64,000 nt of DNA from Pseudomonas sp. GD04019 (GCF_029837695.1 NZ_JAOEEA010000002.1:186001-250000), one strand, 5' to 3'. Shown: positions 46,517-59,714, counted from the stretch's first letter. Program-made: numbers and translations. Notes: a model not told the origin generated them from the letters alone.

Positions 46517-47572
46517 TCAGTGTGGCGTGCGCGGGTACTCAAGCTGCTGCATCACCAGCCGTTCGGTGGCCGTTCCATAACGTTCGGCAATGTCGCGCAG
46601 GGCCAGTTCCAGGCTGGCTATCGCCGTGGTTTGTCGGTCCGGCTCCGGCAGCAGCTGCAGGTCGCTACCCCGCTGCTGTGGCAACAGTAGCAGGCCCGAG
46701 TGGCTGCGCACCGGCCCCGCTGCTGCTGCCAGCACCTCGCTGCGGAAGGTGCGGCCGTAGGCGTCGGCGCGCAGGGCCAGGGCCACTTCGTCGAAGCCCT
46801 CGGTGACCACCAGGCCGAGACGCTGGTGCCGCCAGAAGGCCAGCCAATTGCCGGCGACCGTCAGGTAGTCGCCGCTGCTGAAGGCGAAGTCGCCGCTGGC
46901 ATGCCGGGACGACCAGTTCTGCGCGCCTATCTCCCGGGCCACGCGCTCGGCCAGCGGCGTGCCGGCGATGGCCTCGACCAGCGCCAGGCTCAGCGGTACG
47001 GCGGCGCTGATGCCGGCACTGCTGACGATGCGCCCGTCCACCACGTAGCGGCGGTCGGTTTGCCAATCGGTCTCGGGGAACAACGCCTCGCGCTCTTCGC
47101 GCGAATACCAGTGACCGGTGGCGCGGCGCCCCTGCAGCAGACCGGCGTGGCCGAGCAAGAGTACGCCGTCGCAGATGGCCAGCAGCGTCGCGCCCTTGCT
47201 GGCCTGCGCGGCCAGCCAGGCGGTCAGGCGCGGATCGTCGCTGTGGTGCACGGCGGGCACGATCAGGTAGTCGGCGCCCTCCGGGTGGTCGCGATCGAAC
47301 TCGGCGAGGCTGGCCTGCGCCTGGATGTGTAGCGCCGGCATCATCTCGATAGCACCCGGGTCGCGGGCCAGGGCCACCAGCTCGGCGACATCGGCGCGAC
47401 CGAGGATGCCGTAGGGCACCAGGTAGTCGGCCAGTTCGGTCATGCGGTTATCGCCTACCACCGCCACCAGGGGGCGCTCGCGGCCGAAGCGCGGCTCATA
47501 GGCGGGCAGGCGCTCGTCGCCCAGGACGGGCAGCGAAAACAGTAGGAAAATGGCGAGCAGAGCAGGGCGCAT
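46517..47572 (-). CDS. Exported DJ-1/PfpI-fold protein
   Basis: 351 residues with a signal peptide (MRPALLAIFLLFSLPVLG). The mature part carries a DJ-1/PfpI domain: DYLIVPAVHH, LLAICDGVLLLGHAGLLQGR (nucleophile-elbow Cys134), RRATGHWYSREE, RIVSSAGISAAVPLSLALVE. Residues 250-351 form an extra region (LGLVVTEGFDEVALALRADA) that looks like half of a second such domain. ATG at 47572 has GGAGA 7 bases upstream. Divergent from a GlxA-type regulator whose sensor domain it resembles. Enzymatic activity unknown. Confidence 0.85.
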   Translation of the reverse strand: MRPALLAIFLLFSLPVLGDERLPAYEPRFGRERPLVAVVGDNRMTELADYLVPYGILGRADVAELVALARDPGAIEMMPALHIQAQASLAEFDRDHPEGADYLIVPAVHHSDDPRLTAWLAAQASKGATLLAICDGVLLLGHAGLLQGRRATGHWYSREEREALFPETDWQTDRRYVVDGRIVSSAGISAAVPLSLALVEAIAGTPLAERVAREIGAQNWSSRHASGDFAFSSGDYLTVAGNWLAFWRHQRLGLVVTEGFDEVALALRADAYGRTFRSEVLAAAAGPVRSHSGLLLLPQQRGSDLQLLPEPDRQTTAIASLELALRDIAERYGTATERLVMQQLEYPRTPH

Positions 47573-47636
47573 GGCGGTTCTCCGCAGGAGACGGAGTTGC
47601 AGTCTGTGCGCGTGCAGGTTGGCGCGAATGACAGTC

Positions 47637-48677
47637 ATGGATGAAAATCTGCCAGGTCTTCCCGAGATCTATGTCATGCCATCGCCCCACGAGGTTCTAC
47701 TGCTGGTGTTTCCCGGCTTCCAGCTGCTCGATGCCAGTGGCCCGGCCGAGGTATTCGCCGCGGCCAACGATCTGCGGGGCCAGTCGCTGTATCGCTTGCG
47801 TCTGATCTCGCAGGAGGGCGGCCTGGTAGCGTCGTCCACCGGCCTGACCATGCACACCGAGCCGCTGCCGACGGCGGATGAACTGGCGGGCTGTACCTTG
47901 CTGGTCAGCGGCGGCTTCGGTGTGCAGCAGGCCATGGGTCGCGGCCTGCTGGCCGCCTGGCTGAAGCAGACGGCGCCGCAGCTGGCGCGTTGTGTGTCGG
48001 TATGTACCGGCGCTTTCCTGCTGGCCCAGGCCGGTCTGCTCGACGGGCGCCGCGCGACCACTCACTGGAGTTACGCCGAGTTGCTGCAGCGGCTGTTTCC
48101 TCGGGTGCGGGTCGAGGCGGATGCGTTGTTCGTCGAGGAGGAGCGGTTGTTCAGTTCGGCCGGTGTCAGTTCCGGGATCGACCTGTGCCTGGCCCTGCTG
48201 GAGGCCGATCACGGCCGCGAGCTGGCGCTGCAGGTGGCCAAGGGACTGGTGGTGCATCTGCGCCGCAGCGGTGGACAGCGGCAGTTCAGCGCCGAGTTGC
48301 TGGCTCAGGCGGCCGCGCCCGGCGGTGTGAGCGCGCGGCTGGTGGAGTGGTTACGTGAGCACCTGCACGAGGTGCTGGATATCGAGCGGATGGCGGCGGC
48401 GCAGGCTCTGTCGCCGCGCAGTCTGCACCGGCACTGCCAGGCGGAGTTGAGGGTGACTCCGGCGCGCCTGTTGCTGCAATTGCGCCTGGAACGGGCCTGT
48501 CGCCTGCTGGAGAACGGTGCGCCCTCGTTGAAGCGGGTGGCGCAGCAGACCGGCTTCGTCAGCGAGTACAACCTGCGGCGGGCCTTCCTGCAGGCGCTGG
48601 GCATTGCGCCCAGCGACTATCGGGCGCGCTTCAGCCGCGGTGACGACCGCGGAAGAAGTCGATCAGACCTTGGGTAG
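47637..48677 (+). CDS. GlxA-type AraC-family regulator with DJ-1/PfpI sensor domain
   Basis: 346 residues. N-terminal DJ-1/PfpI domain ([29 protein letters not shown], elbow Cys123 in [34 protein letters not shown]) followed by a two-helix-turn-helix AraC domain (about 245-340; [49 protein letters not shown]). Starts at 47628, 47637 and 47676 are all possible; none has a good ribosome-binding site. Divergent from the exported DJ-1 protein (64-base gap), which it probably controls. Its 3' end overlaps pgi by 47 bases, tail to tail. Confidence 0.87.
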   Translation: MDENLPGLPEIYVMPSPHEVLLLVFPGFQLLDASGPAEVFAAANDLRGQSLYRLRLISQEGGLVASSTGLTMHTEPLPTADELAGCTLLVSGGFGVQQAMGRGLLAAWLKQTAPQLARCVSVCTGAFLLAQAGLLDGRRATTHWSYAELLQRLFPRVRVEADALFVEEERLFSSAGVSSGIDLCLALLEADHGRELALQVAKGLVVHLRRSGGQRQFSAELLAQAAAPGGVSARLVEWLREHLHEVLDIERMAAAQALSPRSLHRHCQAELRVTPARLLLQLRLERACRLLENGAPSLKRVAQQTGFVSEYNLRRAFLQALGIAPSDYRARFSRGDDRGRSRSDLG

Positions 48678-50295
48678 AGGCGTCCTCGGCCGGCGCAGCA
48701 TCCCAGGCGGTGAGGCGCTGGTAGACGCCCTTGCCGAGATCCTTGCCCAGTTCCACGCCCCACTGGTCGAAGGCATTGATGCCCCAGATCACGCTCTGCA
48801 CGAACACCTTGTGCTCGTACATCGCTACCAGCGCGCCGAGACGCCGTGGGCTGATGCGTTCCAGCACCAGGGTATTGCTCGGGCGGTTGCCAGGGATCAC
48901 CTTGTGCGGCGCCAGGCGCTGCACTTCGTCCTCGCCCAGGCCCTTGGCGCGCAGCTCGGCCTCGGCTTCGTTGCGGCACTTGCCGAGCATCAGCGCCTGG
49001 CTCTGCGACAGGCAGTTGGCGTACAGCCACTGATGGTGGTCGGCCACCGGGTTGTAGCTGACCACCGGCACGATGAAGTCGGCCGGGATCAGCGGGGTGC
49101 CCTGATGCAGCAACTGGTGGTAGGCGTGCTGGCCGTTGCAGCCGACGCCGCCCCAGATCACCGGGCCGGTCTCGACGCTCACCGGGCTGCCATCCTGGCG
49201 CACGCTCTTGCCGTTGGACTCCATGTCCAGCTGCTGCAGGTGCTTGGTGATGTTCCGCAGGTAGTGGTCGTACGGCAGGATCGCGTGGCTCTGGGCGCCC
49301 CAGAAGTTGCCGTACCAGACGCCGAGCAGGGCCAGCAGCACCGGCATGTTCTTGTCGAAGCTGGTGCTGCGGAAGTGGTTGTCCATGCTGTAGGCGCCGG
49401 ATAGCAGCTCCTTGAAGTTGGACATGCCGATGGCCAGGGCGATCGGCAGGCCGATGGCCGACCACAGCGAGTAGCGCCCGCCGACCCAGTCCCACATCGG
49501 GAAGATGTTCTTCTCGCGGATGCCGAACTCGATGGCCGCCTGGTTGTTGCTGGTGACCGCGATGAAGTGGCGGTACAGCTTCTCCTCGGTGCCTCCACGG
49601 GCCAGGTACCAGGAGCGGGCGGCCTGGGCGTTCTTCAGGGTTTCCAGCGTGCCGAAGGACTTGCTGGAAACGATAAACAGGGTGGTCTCGGCATTCAGCT
49701 TGGCGGCCAGTTCGTGGAACTCGCTGCCGTCGATATTGGCCAGGTAGTGGCAGCGCACGCCGTGCTGGGTGAACGGCAGCAGCGCCTCGGAGACCAGCTG
49801 CGGGCCGAGGAAGGAACCACCGATGCCGATGTTGACCACGTCGGTGATGGTCTTCTCGCTGTAGCCGCGCCACAGGTTGCTGTGAATGCGCCCGACGATG
49901 TCGGTCATCTGGTTGAGCACGCGGTGCACGTCCGGCATCACGTTGGCGCCGTCGACCATGACGCAGTCGCCAATGGGGCGGCGCAGGGCGGTGTGCAGGG
50001 CGGGGCGGCCTTCCGAGGAGTTGACCCGCTCGCCGTTGAACAGGGCCTCGATGGCCTCCTGCAGGCCGGCTTCCTCGGCCAGGTTGACCAGCAGCGTGCG
50101 GGTCTCCTCGCTGAGCAGGTTCTTCGAGTAATCGAGGAAGATGCCGCTGGTGCTTATGGAGAAGCGCTCGAAACGCTCGGCGTCGCTGGCGAAGGCGTCG
50201 CGCATGCTGAAGTCCTGCATGGCCTGGCGGTGTTGGCGCAGGGCCTGCCAGGCGGGCAGGGTGGTCACGTCGAGCGGTTGCTGGTAGTACGCCAT
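48631..50295 (-). CDS. pgi: Glucose-6-phosphate isomerase
   Basis: Interconverts glucose-6-phosphate and fructose-6-phosphate. 554 residues. N-terminal [19 protein letters not shown], signature [29 protein letters not shown] phosphate loop and the C-terminal [13 protein letters not shown] block. ATG at 50295 rather than the in-frame start at 50304. The last 47 bases overlap the convergent AraC-type gene. Confidence 0.97.
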   Translation of the reverse strand: MAYYQQPLDVTTLPAWQALRQHRQAMQDFSMRDAFASDAERFERFSISTSGIFLDYSKNLLSEETRTLLVNLAEEAGLQEAIEALFNGERVNSSEGRPALHTALRRPIGDCVMVDGANVMPDVHRVLNQMTDIVGRIHSNLWRGYSEKTITDVVNIGIGGSFLGPQLVSEALLPFTQHGVRCHYLANIDGSEFHELAAKLNAETTLFIVSSKSFGTLETLKNAQAARSWYLARGGTEEKLYRHFIAVTSNNQAAIEFGIREKNIFPMWDWVGGRYSLWSAIGLPIALAIGMSNFKELLSGAYSMDNHFRSTSFDKNMPVLLALLGVWYGNFWGAQSHAILPYDHYLRNITKHLQQLDMESNGKSVRQDGSPVSVETGPVIWGGVGCNGQHAYHQLLHQGTPLIPADFIVPVVSYNPVADHHQWLYANCLSQSQALMLGKCRNEAEAELRAKGLGEDEVQRLAPHKVIPGNRPSNTLVLERISPRRLGALVAMYEHKVFVQSVIWGINAFDQWGVELGKDLGKGVYQRLTAWDAAPAEDASTQGLIDFFRGRHRG

Positions 50296-50336
50296 GGGTG
50301 GCAATTTCCTTTTTATGCGGCGTTTCGGGCATTAAA

Positions 50337-50357
50337 AAGCCCGGAGATTCCGGGCTT
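50337..50357 (-). terminator. Terminator after panD
   Basis: AAGCCCGGA-GAT-TCCGGGCTT; on the minus strand followed by TTTTTAATG. Separates panD from pgi. Confidence 0.85.
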
Positions 50358-50381
50358 GGAGTGTAGCGAGACGCGACCCGT

Positions 50382-50762
50382 TCAGGCGACTTGCACGGGA
50401 ATCGCGTTGCTGGTGTGGCTCAGTTCGCCGTCGGCGCCCATGTACAGCACGCGCGGCTGGAAGTTGGCCAGCTCGGCCTCGCTGTAGTGGGCGTAGGCGC
50501 AGATGATCACGCGGTGACCGACGCCGGCCTTGTGCGCGGCGGCGCCATTGACCGAGATGATCTTCGAGCCTTCCTCGCCGCGGATGGCGTAGGTGGTGAA
50601 GCGTTCGCCGTTGTCGATGTTGTAGATCTGGATCTGCTCGTACTCGCGAATGCCGGACAGGTCCAGCCACTCGCCGTCGATGGCGCAGGAGCCCTCATAG
50701 TCGAGCACCGCATGGGTGACGATGGCGCGGTGCAGCTTGGCCTTGAGCATGATGGCGTGCAT
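50382..50762 (-). CDS. panD: Aspartate 1-decarboxylase
   Basis: Makes beta-alanine for pantothenate. 126 residues, a pyruvoyl enzyme made by self-cleavage at Gly24-Ser25 (DYEGSCAID). Conserved [26 protein letters not shown] and RVIICAYA. Third gene of panB-panC-panD, 80 bases after panC, followed by a terminator. Confidence 0.97.
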   Translation of the reverse strand: MHAIMLKAKLHRAIVTHAVLDYEGSCAIDGEWLDLSGIREYEQIQIYNIDNGERFTTYAIRGEEGSKIISVNGAAAHKAGVGHRVIICAYAHYSEAELANFQPRVLYMGADGELSHTSNAIPVQVA

Positions 50763-50842
50763 GACTATTTCCCTCTCGGAATACGGCGGCGGCAGAGTGT
50801 GCCCGAACCCCCGAAGGGGTTCAAGACCAGGCGATGTGCGGG

Positions 50843-51691
50843 TTACAGCTCAAGCGTCAGGTTATCGATCAGACGCGTGTTGCCCATGAAGGCGGCGCCC
50901 AGGATCACCAGCTGGCGGTCGTCGGCCTGGGCCGGACGCAGGCTCAGCGCCTCGCGAATCTCCAGGTAGTCGGGGCGGAAGCCGGCATCGGCCAAACTGG
51001 CCTGACCGCGCTCGATCAGGTGGGCGAACTGACGGTCGCCGCCGCGGATGGCTTCGGCCAACTGCTGCAGGGTGCGGTGCAGGGCCGGCGCCTGGGCGCG
51101 TTGCTCGGCGCTCAGGTAACCGTTGCGCGAGGACAGGGCCAGGCCGTCTTCGGCGCGCACGGTGGGCTCGCCGATGATCTGCACGGGCATGTTCAGGTCG
51201 CGCGCCAGGGTGCGGATCACCGCCAGTTGCTGGAAGTCCTTCTCGCCGAACACGGCGAGGTCCGGCTGGACCATGTTGAACAGCTTGGTCACCACCGTGG
51301 CCACGCCCTCGAAGTGGCCGGGGCGGCTGGCGCCGCACAGGCCCTCGGAGACGCCGGGTACGCCGACGCGGGTCTGGCCGTCCTGGCCGTGGGGATACAT
51401 CTCCTCCACGTCCGGGTGGAACAGCAGGTGGCAACCGGCGGCGACCAATTTCTCCTGGTCGGCGGCCAGGGTGCGCGGGTACTTGGCCAGGTCTTCGTTG
51501 GGGCCGAACTGCAGCGGGTTGACGAAGATGCTGGCGACCACGAAGTCGGCGCGTTGGCCGGCCTTCTCCACCAGGGCCACGTGGCCCTCGTGCAGGTTGC
51601 CCATGGTCGGCACGAAGGCGATGCGCTTGCCTTCGCCGCGCGCGCGCGCCACGGCGGCGCGCAGTTCCAGTACGGTCTTGACGGTGTTCAT
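50843..51691 (-). CDS. panC: Pantothenate synthetase
   Basis: ATP-dependent condensation of pantoate with beta-alanine. 282 residues. [10 protein letters not shown] (HIGH-type ATP motif), [20 protein letters not shown] and SSRNGYLS. The ATG overlaps the panB stop by 4 bases (ATGA), implying coupling. Confidence 0.97.
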   Translation of the reverse strand: MNTVKTVLELRAAVARARGEGKRIAFVPTMGNLHEGHVALVEKAGQRADFVVASIFVNPLQFGPNEDLAKYPRTLAADQEKLVAAGCHLLFHPDVEEMYPHGQDGQTRVGVPGVSEGLCGASRPGHFEGVATVVTKLFNMVQPDLAVFGEKDFQQLAVIRTLARDLNMPVQIIGEPTVRAEDGLALSSRNGYLSAEQRAQAPALHRTLQQLAEAIRGGDRQFAHLIERGQASLADAGFRPDYLEIREALSLRPAQADDRQLVILGAAFMGNTRLIDNLTLEL

Positions 51692-52488
51692 GCGGAGAAT
51701 CCGTGTTCCTCGGCGGGGAAGCTGACGTCCTTCACCGCGCGTACATAGGCGGCGAAGGCGGCCTGCACGTTGGCCTGGCCTTCCATGAAGTTCTTCACGA
51801 ACTTCGGTGCGCGGCCGGTCAGGGACAGGCCAAGCATGTCGTGCATCACCAGCACCTGGCCATCGGTGGCCGAGCCGGCGCCGATGCCGATCACCGGGAT
51901 CTTCACCGACTGGCTGATTTCGGCGGCCAGTTCGCTGGGTACACACTCGAGCAGCAGCATGGCGGCGCCGGCCTGCTCCAGGGCCATGGCGTCGGCGCGC
52001 AGCTGGCGGGCGGCGGCATCACCGCGGCCTTGTACCTTGTAACCGCCGAACACGTTGACCGCCTGCGGCGTCAGGCCCAGGTGGGCACACACCGGCACGC
52101 CGCGTTCGGCCAGCTGGCGGATCGGTTCGGCCAGCCAGCTCGCGCCTTCCAGCTTGATCATGTGGGCGCCGGCCTGCATCAGCGCAGCGCTGCTGGCGAA
52201 GGTCTGTTCCAGGGTGGCGTAGGCCATGAACGGCAGGTCGGCGAGGATCAGCGCGCCCTGGTTGCCGCGCTTCACCGCGGCGGTGTGGTAGGCCATGTCG
52301 GCCAGCGACACCGGCAGGGTGCTGTCGTGGCCCTGCAGGACCATACCTAGGGAGTCTCCCACCAGCAGCACTTCCACACCGGCCTGGCAGGCTGCCTGGG
52401 CGAAGGTGGCATCGTAGGCGGTGAGCATGGCGATCTTCTCGCCCTTCTGCTTCAGGCCCAGCAGGGTGCTTACGGTTACATCAGGCAT
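51688..52488 (-). CDS. panB: 3-methyl-2-oxobutanoate hydroxymethyltransferase
   Basis: First committed step to pantoate, using methylene-tetrahydrofolate. 266 residues. [72 protein letters not shown] at 52488 with GAGGAA 6 bases upstream; an open upstream extension to 52566 is rejected. Neighbouring folK supplies the folate pathway that this enzyme depends on. Confidence 0.97.
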   Translation of the reverse strand: MPDVTVSTLLGLKQKGEKIAMLTAYDATFAQAACQAGVEVLLVGDSLGMVLQGHDSTLPVSLADMAYHTAAVKRGNQGALILADLPFMAYATLEQTFASSAALMQAGAHMIKLEGASWLAEPIRQLAERGVPVCAHLGLTPQAVNVFGGYKVQGRGDAAARQLRADAMALEQAGAAMLLLECVPSELAAEISQSVKIPVIGIGAGSATDGQVLVMHDMLGLSLTGRAPKFVKNFMEGQANVQAAFAAYVRAVKDVSFPAEEHGFSA

Positions 52489-52659
52489 GGGGGATTCCTC
52501 ATCAGCGGGCCGGATTACGGCACTTGTGGCGCCTGCTCTCGGCCTCTTGGACGGCACTCTCTGCACCGCCTCGGGGCAACGGGACGCCTATAGTCCCGAT
52601 GGGGGGGCGTGAAGTCAATCACGGGTGTTACCGCGTTGTTACGGCGTTACCGGCTGCGC

Positions 52660-53138
52660 TTACAGGCGCTCCAGCCCCTCGTAGGGGCAGGCGGCCAGCA
52701 GCTGCTCCAGGTTGCGTCCATCGGGCAGCTGCAGCTGCGGGGCGATCTCGGCCAGCGGGTAGAGGACGAAGGCACGCGCGTGCATGTGGTAGTGCGGCAC
52801 GGTCAGGCGCTCCTCGGCGAGGATGCGCGAGCCGAACAGCAGGATGTCCAGGTCCAGGGTGCGCGGCCCCCAGCGCTCGGCCTTGCGCACGCGGCCCTGC
52901 CCCAGCTCGATGCGTTGCAGGGCGTCGAGCAGTTGCAGCGGTGCCAGTTCGGTGTCCAGCGCGGCCACGGCATTGACATAGCGCGGCTGGTCCGGCGGAC
53001 CCAACGGGTCGCTGGCATAGAAGGAAGAGGTACTGGCCAGGGTCGTGTGCGGCAGCTCGGCGATGGCCGCGAGCGCGGCCCGCAGCTGCTGGTGTGGCTC
53101 GGCCAGGTTGCTGCCCAGACCGATATAGACCCTTTCCA

Positions 53139-53139
<1 letters not shown>
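52660..53139 (-). CDS. folK: 6-hydroxymethyl-7,8-dihydropterin pyrophosphokinase
   Basis: 159 residues. MERVYIGLGSNLAEPHQQL, SSFYASDPLGPPDQPRYVN, PRTLDLDILLFG (the DLDI metal-binding motif) and VPHYHMHARAFVLYPLAEI. The ATG shares one base with the pcnB stop codon (TAATG), so it is translationally coupled. Provides the pterin diphosphate used by FolP. Confidence 0.97.
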
Positions 53140-54551
<1,412 letters not shown>

Positions 54552-54674
54552 GAGAGGCACTGTTTGCAGGAATAAGCGGCCGGAAATGCCGGTAACCGCA
54601 CGATTGGCGCGGATTCTAGCATTGGGACGAAGAATGGTGGAGAAGGCAGGCTGGGGAAGGCGAGAGGGGTGAAG

Positions 54675-55029
54675 CGACTGGGGGAGCCGAGGCTCCCCCC
54701 CAAATAGGTGCGTGCTTTGTTTTTGTTATTGTGTCGGGCCTGTTGTTTTTGTTGTAGGCCCGTTTTAGGTATCCCAATTTGGGTACCAGGAGCAAACGGA
54801 TTGCTTTGGATGCTGATATTGCCGTGGTCTTTCCGTGACCCAACCAGTACAGGCTCTGCTTTAGTGCAGTTTTTGTTGTTCTCAGCCTGGTCGTGGGGCG
54901 AACCCCAAAGGCACATCCTCTCCAAAAGAATCAGTTAGCTGCGCCTCCGCGTTATTGTTTTTGTTGTGCTGGAGTCGTTCTGTATTGTTTTTATTATTGA
55001 AGCTTGAAACGTTTTTTATTGTTGTTGTG
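54675..55029 (-). ncRNA. crcZ: CrcZ, Hfq/Crc-sequestering small RNA
   Basis: The 670-base gap between cbrB and pcnB has no gene but on the minus strand carries six A-rich AANAANAA clusters (near 55022, 54990, 54955, 54875, 54750 and 54715), for example ACAACAACAATAAAAAAC at the 5' end. A sigma-54 promoter precedes it and a GGGGGAGC/GCTCCCCC hairpin (54680-54699) ends it. CrcZ lies at exactly this locus in Pseudomonas; CbrB activates it and it titrates Hfq-Crc to relieve carbon catabolite repression. Ends are approximate (about 355 bases). Confidence 0.9.
54680..54699 (-). terminator. 3'-end hairpin of crcZ
   Basis: 8-bp stem GGGGGAGC/GCTCCCCC with a CGAG (plus strand) loop. No T tract downstream on the minus strand, so termination efficiency is uncertain. 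Confidence 0.65.
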
Positions 55030-55039
55030 CCAGAGATAA

Positions 55040-55055
55040 AGCAGGAGCCGTGCCA
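55040..55055 (-). promoter_or_regulatory. Sigma-54 promoter of crcZ
   Basis: TGGCACGGCTCCTGCT on the minus strand, GG and GC spaced 12 bases. Predicted start at about 55029, just before the first A-rich motif. CbrB, an NtrC-type activator encoded next door, is the expected activator. Confidence 0.88.
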
Positions 55056-55116
55056 GTTTTTTAGAATCCTTGTTTTTCAAGGGCTTAGCGATATCGACGA
55101 CAAGGCGGAGGCATAA

Positions 55117-55153
55117 AAAAGCCGGGTTCTCGTTACCGATGAACCCGGCTTTT
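55117..55153 (-). terminator. Terminator of cbrB
   Basis: Arms AAAAGCCGGGTTC and GAACCCGGCTTTT with an 11-base loop; followed by further T on the minus strand. Separates cbrB from crcZ. Confidence 0.88.
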
Positions 55154-55223
55154 GTTACGCGATGTTTGATTGGGGTAACAGCTGCGGAACCATCCGCCCG
55201 CAGCCCTGTCACCGCGCAGCGGC

Positions 55224-56642
<1,419 letters not shown>

Positions 56643-56712
56643 TGATTCTCTCTCGACGGTCTCCGAATCGCGCGGGGCGCTTCACGGGCTCTCGGCGGTT
56701 CTAGGTCACTAC

Positions 56713-59667
56713 TCAGGTCGCTACGGACGTCGCTTCGACATAGCGCGGCAGGGTAACGCGGAATCGAGTTCCGCGCTGGCGTTCGGGGTCGGCCGGGCTG
56801 TCGATGGTGATCTGCCCATAATGCTCTTCCACGATCGAATAGACCAGCGCGAGCCCCAAACCGGTGCCCTTGCCCGGATCCTTGGTGGTGAAGAAGGGTT
56901 CGAACAGGCGGTCCATGATCGTCTGCGGGATGCCCGTGCCCTCGTCTTCGACTATCAGTTCCACGCTCTGCTCCGAGGCATCGCTGGTCACCCGGATGGC
57001 GCCGCCGACCGGTGACGCGTCGCGGGCATTGGACAGCAGGTTGATCAGCACCTGGGCCAGGCGCTGCGGGTCGCCCTTGGCCAGGTGGTCGGGGTCGCAC
57101 AGGTTGAAGAACTGCACTTCGGTGCTGTTGCGGTTCAGCGCCAGCAGGCCGATGGCGTCCTGCGCCACGTCGGCCAGGCTCACCGGATACTCGGCGCGCT
57201 GCTGCTGGCCGGCGTGGGCGAAGTTCATCAGCGACTGGACGATGCGCGAGATGCGCTTGGTCTGGTCGAGGATCTGCGTGCTCAGCTCACCCACTTCCTC
57301 GTCGCCCTCGCGCTCCTCGCGCAGGTTCTGCGCCAGGCAGGCGATGCCGGTGACCGGGTTGCCGATCTCGTGGGCCACGCCGGCGGCCAGGCGGCCGATG
57401 CTGGCCAGGCGCTCGGAGTGCACCAGCTGGTCTTCCAGTACGCGGGTCTCGGTAACGTCCTCGACCAGCAGCACCAGGCCGCTGTTGCCCGGCGCCAGCG
57501 GCTCGTCGATGGCGGCCTTGTGCAGGTTGAGCCAGCGCACCTCGCCATCCAGAGCCAGGTGCTGCTTGTGCAGGTGTTCCTCGTCCTGCTCGATGAAGTC
57601 CTTGAGCAGGCTGCGCCAGGGTTCATCCAGGCTGAGCAGGCGCGAGCCGACCACCTGCTGCGCGCTGATGTCGGTCAGCTCTTCCATGGCGCGGTTCCAC
57701 ATCAGCACTTCCTGGTCCTTGGCCAGGGAGCACACGCCCATCGGCAGTTCCTGCAAGGTCTGGCGGTGGAAGCGACGCAGGGCGTCCAGCTCGGCGGCCA
57801 GGCCGGTGAGGCGCGACTGGTAATCCTCCAGGCGGCTCTCGATGAAGTGAATGTCCTCGCTGACATAGGCCTCGCTGCCGGACTTGTAGGGCAGGAAGGT
57901 CTCGACCATGTCCTGGGCCACGCTCGGGCCCATCAGACCGGACAGGTTGGCCTCGAGGCGGTCGCGCAGGCGGCGCAGGGCATAGGGGCGGCGCTCGTCG
58001 AAGGGCAGGTGCAGGTCGCGCAGGGCGCGCTCCACTTCCTTCTGCGCGGTGACGGCGCCGAGCGGCTTGGCCAGCTCGGAGGCGAATTCCTGCGGCGAGC
58101 CGGCCAGCAGCTCACGACGCTGCGGGCGGCGCACGTTGTCCACGGTGCAGGCTTCGGCAGCGCTTTTTTCCTCGTCACCGGCTTCGGTGAACAGCGAGAC
58201 CAGGGTGAATACCAGCACGTTGGCGGCCAGCGAGCCGACGGCGGCCAGGTGCCAGCTGTTCTCGTCGAGCACATAGACGATGTTGAACCAAGGCAGGTGC
58301 ACGCCCTGCAGATTGCTGACCAGCGGCACCAGCATGCTCAACGCCCACACGCCGATGCCGGCCAGCAGGCCGGCGACGAAGCCGCGGTGATTGGCGGTGG
58401 GCCAGTACAGCACCGAGAGCACGCCGGGGAGGAACTGCAGGGTGGCGACGAAGGCGACGATGCCGAGGTTGGCCAGGTCCTGCTCGGCGCCCAGCAGCAG
58501 GTAGAAACCGTAGGCGGCGGCGATGATGGCGAGGATCAGCGCGCGCCGTGTCCACTTCAGCCAGCGGTAGATGTTGCCTTCGGCCGGCGGCTGATACAGC
58601 GGCAGCACCAGGTGGTTGAGCGCCATACCCGACAGCGCCAGGGTGCTGACGATGATCAGGCCGCTGGAGGCGGACAGGCCGCCGACATAGGCGAGCAGCG
58701 CCAGCGTGCGGTCACCGACGGCCAGGCCCAGGCCCAGGGTGAAGTATTCCGGATTGGTGGTGGCGCCGATCTTCAGGCTGGCCCAGAGGATCAGCGGCAC
58801 CGACAGGCTCATCAGCAGCAGGAGCAGCGGCAGACCCCAGCTGGCGCTGACGATGGCACGCGGGTTGAGGTTCTCGGTGAAGGTCATGTGGTACATGTGC
58901 GGCATGACGATGGCCGAGGCGAAGAACACCAGCAGCAGGGTGCGCCAGGGGCCTTCCTGCAACGGGGTGTGCAGGGTGGTCAGCGCGTGCTGGTTCTGCA
59001 GCAGCCACTGCTCCAGCTCGCCGGGACCGCCGAACACGCCGTACAGGGCGTACAGGCCGATGCCGCCGAGGGCGACCAGCTTGACCACCGATTCGAAGGC
59101 GATGGCGAACACCAGGCCCTCGTGCTTCTCGCGGGTGGCGATATGGCGCGCACCGAAGAGGATGGTGAACAGGGTGATCAAGGCGCAGAAGCCGAGGGCG
59201 AAGCGGTCCTGCAGCGGCTCGCGGGTGAGGATGCCGATGGAGTCCGCCACCGCCTGGATCTGCAACGCCAGCAGCGGCAGCAGGCCGACCAGCATGAACA
59301 GGGTGGTGAGCACGCCGGCCCAGGTGCTGCGGAAGCGGAAGGCGAACAGGTCGGCCAGCGACGACAGCTGATAGGTGCGGGTGATGCGCAGGATCGGGTA
59401 GAGCAGCACCGGCGCCAGGAGAAAGGCGCCGGTCACCCCCAGGTAGCTGGCGAGGAAGCCGAAGCCGTACTGGTAGGCCAGGCCCACCGTGCCGTAGAAG
59501 GCCCAGGCGCTGGCGTACACGCCCAGCGACAGGGTGTAGGTCAGCGGGTGGCGGATGACCCAGCGTGGGATCAGGCCCTTCTCGCTGACCCAGGCCACGC
59601 CGAACAGCAGCAGCAGGTAGGCGGAGCTGATCAGGATCAGCTGGCTGAGATCAAAGCTGGTCGGCAT
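56713..59667 (-). CDS. cbrA: Hybrid transporter/sensor histidine kinase CbrA
   Basis: 984 residues. The N-terminal half is a solute:sodium-symporter-like domain with about 13 membrane segments (CbrA is reported to transport histidine), followed by a STAC-type linker, a PAS domain (QTLQELPMGVCSLAKDQEVLMWN), a HisKA domain with the phosphoryl-accepting His766 in GVAHEIGNPVTG, and a HATPase domain (NLLSNARDAS, DEGTGIP, GKGTGLGLALV). No good Shine-Dalgarno precedes the ATG, consistent with coupling to the small gene cbrX just upstream. Confidence 0.97.
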   Translation of the reverse strand: MPTSFDLSQLILISSAYLLLLFGVAWVSEKGLIPRWVIRHPLTYTLSLGVYASAWAFYGTVGLAYQYGFGFLASYLGVTGAFLLAPVLLYPILRITRTYQLSSLADLFAFRFRSTWAGVLTTLFMLVGLLPLLALQIQAVADSIGILTREPLQDRFALGFCALITLFTILFGARHIATREKHEGLVFAIAFESVVKLVALGGIGLYALYGVFGGPGELEQWLLQNQHALTTLHTPLQEGPWRTLLLVFFASAIVMPHMYHMTFTENLNPRAIVSASWGLPLLLLLMSLSVPLILWASLKIGATTNPEYFTLGLGLAVGDRTLALLAYVGGLSASSGLIIVSTLALSGMALNHLVLPLYQPPAEGNIYRWLKWTRRALILAIIAAAYGFYLLLGAEQDLANLGIVAFVATLQFLPGVLSVLYWPTANHRGFVAGLLAGIGVWALSMLVPLVSNLQGVHLPWFNIVYVLDENSWHLAAVGSLAANVLVFTLVSLFTEAGDEEKSAAEACTVDNVRRPQRRELLAGSPQEFASELAKPLGAVTAQKEVERALRDLHLPFDERRPYALRRLRDRLEANLSGLMGPSVAQDMVETFLPYKSGSEAYVSEDIHFIESRLEDYQSRLTGLAAELDALRRFHRQTLQELPMGVCSLAKDQEVLMWNRAMEELTDISAQQVVGSRLLSLDEPWRSLLKDFIEQDEEHLHKQHLALDGEVRWLNLHKAAIDEPLAPGNSGLVLLVEDVTETRVLEDQLVHSERLASIGRLAAGVAHEIGNPVTGIACLAQNLREEREGDEEVGELSTQILDQTKRISRIVQSLMNFAHAGQQQRAEYPVSLADVAQDAIGLLALNRNSTEVQFFNLCDPDHLAKGDPQRLAQVLINLLSNARDASPVGGAIRVTSDASEQSVELIVEDEGTGIPQTIMDRLFEPFFTTKDPGKGTGLGLALVYSIVEEHYGQITIDSPADPERQRGTRFRVTLPRYVEATSVAT

Positions 59668-59714
59668 TGCGCGGGCTCTGGGAGGGGATAGATGGGCAGT
59701 CGCACGGGCGCGGG

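Noticed and set aside
57085..59691. 868-codon plus-strand frame across cbrA
   Set aside because: Gln/Ala/Gly/Arg-rich shadow opposite a complete CbrA.
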